This document shows, in pieces, positions 58,496 through 64,000 of a DNA stretch of 64,000 bases. Position 1 is the first letter of the stretch. Every line of letters begins with the position of its first letter. The DNA is from Pelagovum pacificum. Its GTDB lineage: Bacteria > Pseudomonadota > Alphaproteobacteria > Rhodobacterales > Rhodobacteraceae. The notes beneath the pieces were generated by a model, which was given only the letters and a program-made list of their open reading frames with translations, was not told the DNA's origin and did no database searches. Both the position numbers and the translations under genes were made by a program. The stretch spans positions 372,001-436,000 of the forward strand of contig NZ_CP065915.1 in assembly GCF_016134045.1 (NCBI RefSeq), in the 5' to 3' direction.

Positions 58496-58954
58496 TCAAA
58501 GGGGCCGGGTCATGCCGACGTGGCTGTGCCGGAAGCCGTGCCGTTCATAGAACCGGTGCGCGCCTTCGCGGGAACGATGCGACTTCAGCTGCATCCCCGA
58601 GCAGCCGCGCCCGCGCGCGTAATCCATTGCCCAGCTCAGCATCTGCCCGCCGTAGCCACCGCCACGCAGCGCGGAGTCGACCCGAACGGCTTCGATCGCC
58701 ACTTTCAGCGCGCCCCGGTTCGACAGGCCGGGCAGAAAGGACAGCTGGAAGGTGCCGACGACTGCGCCGTCGAGCTCGGCCACACCCAGGAACTGATTGG
58801 GGTCCGCATCGATCGCGGCGAACGCCTCGCGGTAGGCGGCATCTTCCGCGTTCGCGGGGTCGTCACGGTCCCGGCCAAGGTGATCGTCCGCCAGAAGCCG
58901 CAGGATGTCGCGCAGGTCGCCAGACACGGCGCGGCGCACGGTGAGGGCGCTCAC
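58496..58954 (-). CDS. GNAT-family N-acetyltransferase
   Basis: 152 residues from GTG 58952-58954, overlapping the trmD stop (GTGA). GNAT fold: RRAVSGDLRDILRLL entry, GTFQLSFLPGLS, acetyl-CoA loop RVDSALRGGGYGGQML, and HRFYERHGF. Substrate unknown. It lies between trmD and rplS, an unusual but coupled position. Confidence 0.87.
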   Translation of the reverse strand: MSALTVRRAVSGDLRDILRLLADDHLGRDRDDPANAEDAAYREAFAAIDADPNQFLGVAELDGAVVGTFQLSFLPGLSNRGALKVAIEAVRVDSALRGGGYGGQMLSWAMDYARGRGCSGMQLKSHRSREGAHRFYERHGFRHSHVGMTRPL

Positions 58955-59742
58955 TCTTCCGTCCCGCGCTTCGCCCAGAGATCGGGGCGCCGGGCCCTGG
59001 TCAGCTCTTCGGCCTGCGCGCGACGCCACTTCGCGATCTCGCCGTGGTTGCCCGACATCAGGACCGGGGGGATCTCGTGGCCCTGCCATTCCGTCGGCCG
59101 GGTGTATTGCGGATGCTCCAGCAGCCCGTCGGAAAAGCTCTCTTCTTCCGTCGAGGCCGCGTTGCCGAGGACGCCGGGACGCAGCCGCACGCAGGCGTCG
59201 ATCAGCACCTGCGCCGGAAGCTCGCCACCTGTGAGGACGAAGTCGCCGAGGCTCACCTCCTCGATCCCGTAATGGTCGAGCACCCGCTGATCGATCCCCT
59301 CGAACCGCCCGCAGAGCATCGTGACCCCGTCACAATCGGCCAACGACCGGGCCATCGCCTGATCGAAGGGCCGGCCACGGGGCGAGAGGTAGATCATCGG
59401 CATCCGGCCCCGCGACTGGCGGCGGGCGGTCTCTACCGCGCGTCCCACGACGTCGGCGCGCAGGACCATGCCGGCGCCACCGCCGGCGGGCGTGTCGTCG
59501 ACGTTACGATGCTTGCCCTCGCCGTAGGGCCGCAGGTCAATCGTCTCGAGCTGCCAGAGCCCGTCCTTCAGCGCCTTGCCGGTCAGGCTCTGGCCGAGCA
59601 GCCCGGGAAAGGCGTCGGGAAACAGCGTGATGATCTGTGCCGTCCAGGCCTGCGCCAGAGAGGGCCGGTCGGTCATCAGTTCCTGCGGCCGGAGCGTCGG
59701 GCGGATGGTCTTGCGACCGTGGGATTTCGGAGCGTCGGACAT
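58951..59742 (-). CDS. trmD: tRNA (guanine37-N1)-methyltransferase
   Basis: 263 residues. SPOUT fold: AQIITLFPDAFPG start of core, the deep-knot regions YLSPRGRPFDQ, CGRFEGIDQR, and IEEVSLGDFVLTGGELP with the catalytic Asp, then YTRPTEW. N-terminal extension of about 30 residues precedes the core; MTDRPSLAQAW at residue 23 is an alternative start. Modifies G37 of tRNAs with an adjacent GG. Two sulfotransferase-like genes and three others separate it from rimM here. Confidence 0.95.
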   Translation of the reverse strand: MSDAPKSHGRKTIRPTLRPQELMTDRPSLAQAWTAQIITLFPDAFPGLLGQSLTGKALKDGLWQLETIDLRPYGEGKHRNVDDTPAGGGAGMVLRADVVGRAVETARRQSRGRMPMIYLSPRGRPFDQAMARSLADCDGVTMLCGRFEGIDQRVLDHYGIEEVSLGDFVLTGGELPAQVLIDACVRLRPGVLGNAASTEEESFSDGLLEHPQYTRPTEWQGHEIPPVLMSGNHGEIAKWRRAQAEELTRARRPDLWAKRGTEE

Positions 59743-59783
59743 GCCCGCGTCTCTAGCGCAACGCGGGCGCGTTGCAAGCGGGC

Positions 59784-60866
59784 TCAGCTCTGCCGGTCGC
59801 GTTCGAGTTCGGCGATCAGTTCGCCCAGTTCACCCGCCGCCTCCCAATCGCGGCCGCGCAGTGGCACCAGCTTCGCGAGCAGCGAGGTGCGGTCGACTTC
59901 TGCCGCCCGGAACGCGACGAGATCCTCTGCGGCGTAGACGGCGGCCTCGGCCACCGGTGCGGCGGGATCGTCGAGCGCCGCCTCGATCAGCACTTGCGCC
60001 TCGGCGGTCGTCAGTGGCGTGCCGTTGCGCAGCATCCGGCCGATGGCGACGAGGCGCAGCGCCCGCCAGATCGGGCTGGCCGCGCGAATGCCGAATTCGG
60101 CGAGCGCGATGTCGATCACCCGCCGGTCCACATCGTCGAAGAGCTGATCGAACGGCTCGGCAAAGCGGCTGGCATGGCTCGGGTTGAAGGCGGGATCGCC
60201 GATCTCCGCATCATGGCCGTCGAACAGCCTGTCGAGCGCGTCGGGGAGGGCGGCCTGCCGCTCTGCCCGCACGAGGTCGTGGAATTGTGCGAACCGGGCG
60301 GCGACGTCTCGCGCGTCGACCTCGTAAGCGCGCATCGTTCCGATCCGGAGCTCCCGCGTAAGGGCGGGACGCATCATGACATCGGACATGTCGAGGAGAA
60401 CCTGGGGCAGCCGGTCGGCGATCTGGCGAAGGAAGCCCGCGTCGATCGTCCGGAACAATGCGGCGACGGCGCGCTCGACCAGCTCCGGTGGCAGGTCGCG
60501 CGGGAAGGTGGCGTCATTGGTCAGCAGCGACAGGATCGCCTGCAGGTAGGGAAGGTGATCGTCGCGAGCATGCAACTCGGCCAGGCGATCGATGAGGGGC
60601 GGCAGACTTCGGTCGGGCAGCTCGAGCATGTCCACGGCCCGCTCCACATCCGCCTGATCCGCGCCTTCTTGCGGCATCTCGGACAGCACCATGACGAACG
60701 CGCTCTCTTGCCGCCTGTCGCGGTCGAGAGCGGCGCCGAGCCGGGCCAGCCCCTCGTTCACGCGCGCCTGCCGCGCCGTATCAGTCGCCCGAGTCTTCCG
60801 CCTGAAGACGAAGACCCCGAGGACGGCGAGGGCGGCAAGCGGCAGGAGGAGGGGAAGCAGGTCCAT
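59784..60866 (-). CDS. Unknown membrane-anchored helical protein
   Basis: 360 residues. One N-terminal membrane helix (about 4-21) followed by RRK, then an all-helical cytoplasmic or periplasmic region with repeated Arg/Asp/Leu-rich segments that look like HEAT-type or tetratricopeptide-like packing. No motif recognised. It follows the DUF1328-like gene by 37 bp and precedes trmD by 41 bp. Confidence 0.6.
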   Translation of the reverse strand: MDLLPLLLPLAALAVLGVFVFRRKTRATDTARQARVNEGLARLGAALDRDRRQESAFVMVLSEMPQEGADQADVERAVDMLELPDRSLPPLIDRLAELHARDDHLPYLQAILSLLTNDATFPRDLPPELVERAVAALFRTIDAGFLRQIADRLPQVLLDMSDVMMRPALTRELRIGTMRAYEVDARDVAARFAQFHDLVRAERQAALPDALDRLFDGHDAEIGDPAFNPSHASRFAEPFDQLFDDVDRRVIDIALAEFGIRAASPIWRALRLVAIGRMLRNGTPLTTAEAQVLIEAALDDPAAPVAEAAVYAAEDLVAFRAAEVDRTSLLAKLVPLRGRDWEAAGELGELIAELERDRQS

Positions 60867-60903
60867 GACGGCAGCCTAACGCCGCCGCGATGGCGCGCAA
60901 ACC

Positions 60904-61065
60904 TTATGTCACGAGGCCGACGATACCGATCAAAAGCAGGATCAGGACGATGACGATGGAAATCAGCAGCGTGGCGCCGGTCAGCGCGACACCTGCGATC
61001 CGGCCAAAGCCCAGAATCGCAGCAACGGCCGCCACGGCCAGCAGAATGAAAATCCAGGAGATCAT
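60904..61065 (-). CDS. DUF1328/YtjA small membrane protein
   Basis: 53 residues from ATG 61063-61065. Two helices: ISWIFILLAVAAVAAILGF then GATLLISIVIVLILLLIG. Closely resembles YtjA family proteins of unknown function, common in proteobacteria. Often stress-related. No further evidence in the neighbourhood. Confidence 0.87.
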   Translation of the reverse strand: MISWIFILLAVAAVAAILGFGRIAGVALTGATLLISIVIVLILLLIGIVGLVT

Positions 61066-61113
61066 GGTGCACCTTTTCGAGTTACCCTTCGGATGGGGCA
61101 ACGTCCCATGTCA

Positions 61114-61923
61114 TCAGACGTTCCCTCTGGCCCATCCTCCGACCCCATCTGCCTCGCAGAGCGCGAGTTTCCGTGTCTTCAGCGCATCATTTGCCATGTC
61201 TGATCGGTTCAGCCGGAGCAGCTCTTCCGCCAGGGCGCGGTCCGGTCCGCGGTTGCCGTGACCGACCGGCTTCAGCGCGGCGCGGACGTCCTCGGGCAGG
61301 GTCAGGTGATCCAGCAACGCGGCCCCCGGCCCGAGCGGATGCGCGGTGGCGGCGGCGAGGTCGAGCGTCGCCACAGAAAGTGGCGCGAGCGCTTCGCCGA
61401 CTTCGGACGCGGCGCGGGACAGGTCGGCGGCCCCGGCGAGCCGGTCGCGAAACGTCTCCCACCCCTCGGTCAGGCGCTGGCCGATCAGATGGTGGCGCCA
61501 TGCGCTCCAGAGCCAGCCTTCGGCGTCGCGCGTCGTGTAGATCAGGCGCACCCGATGCTCCGGAAAGCGGTCGGCGAGGTAGCCGGCGATGAAATTCGCC
61601 GTCACCGGCGCGGCGGCGTAGCTGTCGACGTCTGGCCAGCCGGGCAGGTGGCCCGACAGACCCTCGCAGGACAGCAGAAGGTGTCGGTCGACGTCGGCGG
61701 GCAGCCCCTCGAACGTATCGTCGAGCGCCGTCACGAGGTCGAGCAGCATCAACGGGTTCTGGCTGCGCGAATAGCCCATGCAGAGCTTCGCGGCGGCCCG
61801 CAGATGACGCAGCTGGAAGATCTGCACATGGGGCGCGAGAAGCTCGCGGTTGCGCCAGAGCAGATGTTGCATGCTGCTGGTGCCGGTCTTGTGGAAGCCG
61901 GGGTGGAGCAGGATATCAGCCAT
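61114..61923 (-). CDS. Sulfotransferase-like protein A
   Basis: 269 residues. N-terminal P-loop-type HPGFHKTGTSSMQHLL (7-22) that binds PAPS in sulfotransferases, YTTRDAEGWLWSAW in the middle (3'-phosphate-binding-type Arg/Ser region), and a C-terminal HGNRG. Paralogue of the next gene. The stretch between rimM and trmD contains both. Substrate unknown (cell-surface sugar or lipid sulfation are possible). The ATG at 61921-61923 lies inside the end of the upstream paralogue (8-bp overlap). Confidence 0.75.
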   Translation of the reverse strand: MADILLHPGFHKTGTSSMQHLLWRNRELLAPHVQIFQLRHLRAAAKLCMGYSRSQNPLMLLDLVTALDDTFEGLPADVDRHLLLSCEGLSGHLPGWPDVDSYAAAPVTANFIAGYLADRFPEHRVRLIYTTRDAEGWLWSAWRHHLIGQRLTEGWETFRDRLAGAADLSRAASEVGEALAPLSVATLDLAAATAHPLGPGAALLDHLTLPEDVRAALKPVGHGNRGPDRALAEELLRLNRSDMANDALKTRKLALCEADGVGGWARGNV

Positions 61924-62716
61924 CCCGCTCTCCCGTCAGGACGGCCTTGGCGCGGCGGAGCTCCGCCTTGTCGCTGATCCTGTGGTTCAAGTCGGCGAGC
62001 CCTGCCCGGACTTCGGGCGAGTTGCCGCGATTGCTGTGCGTGGCGGGGTGGAGCGCGCGGCGCAGGCTCGGCGGCAGGTCCAGGAGGTCGAGCAGCGGCG
62101 CCGCCGGACCGTCCCGGTGGTCGTGGCTGGCGGCGAGCGGGGCTTCGATCACGTCGCAGGGCAGGCGGCGGCGAAGAATGGCGAGGCTGGTCGCAAGCGG
62201 TGCGATGCTGTCGCGGAAGGTCGCCTCGTCCTCGGTCAGGCGACGGGATCGGAGGATGTGGCCGTGGACGGACGCGGTCCAGCCCGCCTGATCCCGCGTG
62301 GTATAGAGAAACCGGATGTCGGCGTCGGGGAAGCGGCGGTGCAGTCCCTCATAGGTGGCGAGGGCCAGCGGCGCGGCGGCGCGGTAGGTCCGGATCGTGC
62401 GGCCGAGGACGGTGCGATGTCCCGGCATCGCGCCTGACAGCCCTTCCCAGCTGAGCACGAGCGGGACCGGCTCGTCCGGCAGAACCGACAGCGCGCCGGT
62501 CAGCGCTCCACGAAAGGCGCGCATCCGCCACGGGGCGGGGGCACGGCCATAGGCAACGGCGGCCCCCGCCGGGGCCGGCATGTCCTCTTTCAGCAGCAGC
62601 CGGACGTGTCCCGAGAGGAGTTGCCGATTGCGGCGCAGGTGGTCCTGCAGGCTTGATGTGCCGGTCTTGTGGAAGCCGGCGTGGACGATCACGAGCCTCT
62701 GCCGGCCCGTGGTCAT
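61916..62716 (-). CDS. Sulfotransferase-like protein B
   Basis: 266 residues. P-loop-like HAGFHKTGTSSLQDHL (12-27), YTTRDQAGWTASVHG and HSNRG. Similar to the downstream gene over its whole length, so the two arose by tandem duplication. The rimM-VOC-sulfotransferase-sulfotransferase-trmD order breaks a usually compact translation operon. Overlaps the VOC gene stop by four bases. Confidence 0.75.
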   Translation of the reverse strand: MTTGRQRLVIVHAGFHKTGTSSLQDHLRRNRQLLSGHVRLLLKEDMPAPAGAAVAYGRAPAPWRMRAFRGALTGALSVLPDEPVPLVLSWEGLSGAMPGHRTVLGRTIRTYRAAAPLALATYEGLHRRFPDADIRFLYTTRDQAGWTASVHGHILRSRRLTEDEATFRDSIAPLATSLAILRRRLPCDVIEAPLAASHDHRDGPAAPLLDLLDLPPSLRRALHPATHSNRGNSPEVRAGLADLNHRISDKAELRRAKAVLTGERDG

Positions 62717-63132
62717 GCGGCGATCCGGGTGCCGTCGGGCGGTTGAGTGGACGAGCCGAGCGATTGGGCAAACCGCAGCAGGTAGCCGTCCGGATCGGTC
62801 ACGACGAATTGCCGCTGGCCGAGAAACAGCGGACCGGCGCGATACCAGACGTCCTCGACCCCGATGAAATGGCTGGGCACGCGCGCGGCCAGCGTGTCGA
62901 CATCCTGCACCATGATCTGGAGGTGCATCCCCCGGCCGAGCGGTGGCTCCGCGGGCGCGACCATCCAGCTGGTGGGGCCGATCTCCTCGAGCATCAGCCG
63001 GGCGCCATTGAGATCGACGCAGGCGAAACCCTCGCGTTCATAAAGAACGGAGAAGCCGAGCGTGGAGATGTAGAAGTCGAGGCTGCGGGCAAGATCGAAG
63101 ACCCCGAACTCCGGCATCAGGACCGGGCTCAC
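62713..63132 (-). CDS. VOC/glyoxalase-fold protein
   Basis: 139 residues. Glyoxalase/bleomycin-resistance fold: [22 protein letters not shown] at the N-terminus, MLEEIG in the middle, [10 protein letters not shown] and [13 protein letters not shown] near the end. The metal-coordinating His/Glu pattern is partly preserved (H91-ish, E45-ish) and may be non-catalytic. Overlaps the rimM stop (ATGA). Confidence 0.85.
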   Translation of the reverse strand: MSPVLMPEFGVFDLARSLDFYISTLGFSVLYEREGFACVDLNGARLMLEEIGPTSWMVAPAEPPLGRGMHLQIMVQDVDTLAARVPSHFIGVEDVWYRAGPLFLGQRQFVVTDPDGYLLRFAQSLGSSTQPPDGTRIAA

Positions 63133-63647
63133 TCGCCATCCTCCGGGAAGGTGCCGGGGGGCGGGTCGGCGATGATGCGGCCCGCGGTCAGATCGACCGT
63201 CGGAACGGCGGCGCGGGTGAAGGGCAGCAACACGGTGGCCTTGAGGCCGGGGCCGTGGATTTCCAGCAGGTCGCCCGCGCCGTGGTCGTGAACGGCCTTC
63301 ACGGTGCCGAGCAGGCTGCCGCCGGTGTCGTGCACGGGCAGGCCGATCAGGTCCGTGTGGTAGAATTCGTCATCAGGCAGCGAGGGCAGCCGGTCGCGGT
63401 CGGCGAGCAGCGCGGTGCCGCGCAGCGCGTCGGCCTCTTCCTTGGTGGTGATGCCGTCGAGCCGGCCGATCAGTGCGCCCTTCGTCTCACCCGTCAGGAC
63501 AAGCTGGCTGAAGGTGCGGCCCGCCTCGGTGACGAACGGCAGGTAATCGGCGATGGCGCCGGGGTCGGCGCAGAAGCTCTTGATGCGGACCTCGCCCTTG
63601 ACGCCGTAGGCGCCGGCGATGGAGCCGACCGTGATCTTGTCGCTCAC
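63129..63647 (-). CDS. rimM: Ribosome maturation factor RimM
   Basis: 172 residues. [19 protein letters not shown] start, [47 protein letters not shown] and the C-terminal PRC-barrel with [15 protein letters not shown]. Needed for 30S maturation with S19. Upstream of trmD by order, though VOC and sulfotransferase-like genes lie between. Start overlaps the next gene's stop (ATGA). Confidence 0.95.
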   Translation of the reverse strand: MSDKITVGSIAGAYGVKGEVRIKSFCADPGAIADYLPFVTEAGRTFSQLVLTGETKGALIGRLDGITTKEEADALRGTALLADRDRLPSLPDDEFYHTDLIGLPVHDTGGSLLGTVKAVHDHGAGDLLEIHGPGLKATVLLPFTRAAVPTVDLTAGRIIADPPPGTFPEDGE

Positions 63648-64000
63648 GGGGTTACCCCCATAGCAGTCGCGATGCGGACGTAATCCTCGTCGGAGATGGA
63701 GAACTTGCCACCCCGGAAGGTCATGCCCCAGCTTCGCTTGTTGCGCACGAAGGTGAGGTCCTCGAGCATAGGGCGCACGGGGACCTCATCTGCGTCGTCG
63801 AAGGCGGCATCCCGCACCCAACGGGTGAGGCCGGGACGCCATTCCTTCTCGTAGGCCTTTTCGCCCGTCACCCGCGCATGGGTGACGAAGGCCTGGACCG
63901 GCTCGCCCTCGAAGTCGGACTTCGGGGCGTAGTAGATCACCGTGTCGCCGGGGGAGAGCGACCTGACGAGCGCCTCCTTGCCGTGGCCGAAGGCCACGAC
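63644..64000 (-). CDS. EVE/UPF0310-type domain protein, truncated by window edge
   Basis: The 3' part of a minus-strand gene entering from beyond 64000; about 118 residues are visible and the start is not seen. Sequence [21 protein letters not shown], a polar YAPKSDFEG turn, AFVTHARVT, and [20 protein letters not shown] fit the EVE/UPF0310 PUA-like fold, which binds modified bases in nucleic acid. Stop overlaps the rimM start by four bases. Confidence 0.7.
   Translation of the reverse strand, partial: VVAFGHGKEALVRSLSPGDTVIYYAPKSDFEGEPVQAFVTHARVTGEKAYEKEWRPGLTRWVRDAAFDDADEVPVRPMLEDLTFVRNKRSWGMTFRGGKFSISDEDYVRIATAMGVTP

Noticed and set aside
1-64000. CRISPR arrays, insertion sequences, prophage or toxin-antitoxin genes
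   Set aside because: None found by eye on either strand: no regularly spaced repeats, transposase-like proteins or phage structural genes.

Overview
The window is about 64 kb of GC-rich chromosome, most likely from a Rhodobacterales alphaproteobacterium of the marine Roseobacter group. Evidence: a MipZ division-plane ATPase, the rpmH-rnpA-yidD-ttcA-yidC-MOSC-engB-argB gene order, the rimM-trmD-rplS-rpmE order, a MaoC-Pta/AckA pair, and N-acyl amino acid synthase plus methyltransferase genes of a kind expected in this group. I saw no CRISPR array, insertion sequence, integrase or prophage gene.

Layout. 1-9.3 kb: mostly housekeeping genes on the minus strand (edge-truncated secreted protein, ferredoxin-like protein, argB, engB, MOSC, yidC, a c-di-GMP phosphodiesterase-like protein, ttcA, yidD, rnpA, a 51-aa ORF, rpmH). 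9.4-13.2 kb: TVP38/DedA-like membrane protein, FAD/NAD disulfide reductase, orphan sensor kinase, tRNA-Arg(ACG). 13.4-28.3 kb: a large locus for a uronate-containing polysaccharide or oligosaccharide. It holds a DUF2264 protein, a GntR/FCD regulator, a beta-rich unknown, a heparinase II/III-like lyase without a signal peptide, and a nine-gene plus-strand operon: two permeases, GH88 unsaturated glucuronyl hydrolase, ATPase, YesL-like protein, solute-binding protein, a fused acetyltransferase/helical-toroid protein, KduI and KduD. The logic is import of oligosaccharide, cytoplasmic cleavage to unsaturated uronate, then conversion to 2-keto-3-deoxygluconate.

28.3-32 kb: a minus-strand pair (isoprenylcysteine-methyltransferase-like protein plus FeeM-like N-acyl amino acid synthase) next to an orphan membrane histidine kinase. 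AT-richer non-coding DNA surrounds it. I propose that the pair makes N-acyl amino acid methyl esters. 32-36.4 kb: a sulfide/persulfide-response operon: a BigR/SqrR-type ArsR repressor, divergent split YeeE/YedE, ETHE1-like persulfide dioxygenase, rhodanese, and a SulP transporter. A palindromic operator lies inside the promoter spacer. 36.4-39.8 kb: secreted amidase, fatty acid desaturase, and a small polytopic protein.

39.8-49.2 kb: the oxidative non-phosphorylating L-arabinose pathway (LysR regulator, arabinonate dehydratase, Gfo/Idh sugar dehydrogenase, 2-keto-3-deoxyarabonate dehydratase, alpha-ketoglutarate semialdehyde dehydrogenase), then an HTH regulator with a beta-rich C-terminal domain and a GH51 arabinofuranosidase. 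A lactonase and a dedicated transporter are not in the window. 49.2-57.3 kb: P-loop kinase-like protein, ABC-F ATPase, AckA and MaoC-Pta, an unknown membrane protein, MipZ, DUF1203 and GFA-family proteins. 57.6-64 kb: rpmE, rplS, GNAT, trmD, two unknown small membrane-anchored proteins, tandem sulfotransferase-like paralogues, VOC protein, rimM and an edge-truncated EVE/UPF0310-type protein.

All functions are read from motifs and context only. Start codons were chosen from ribosome-binding sites, overlaps and family length, and many differ from the longest possible frame.
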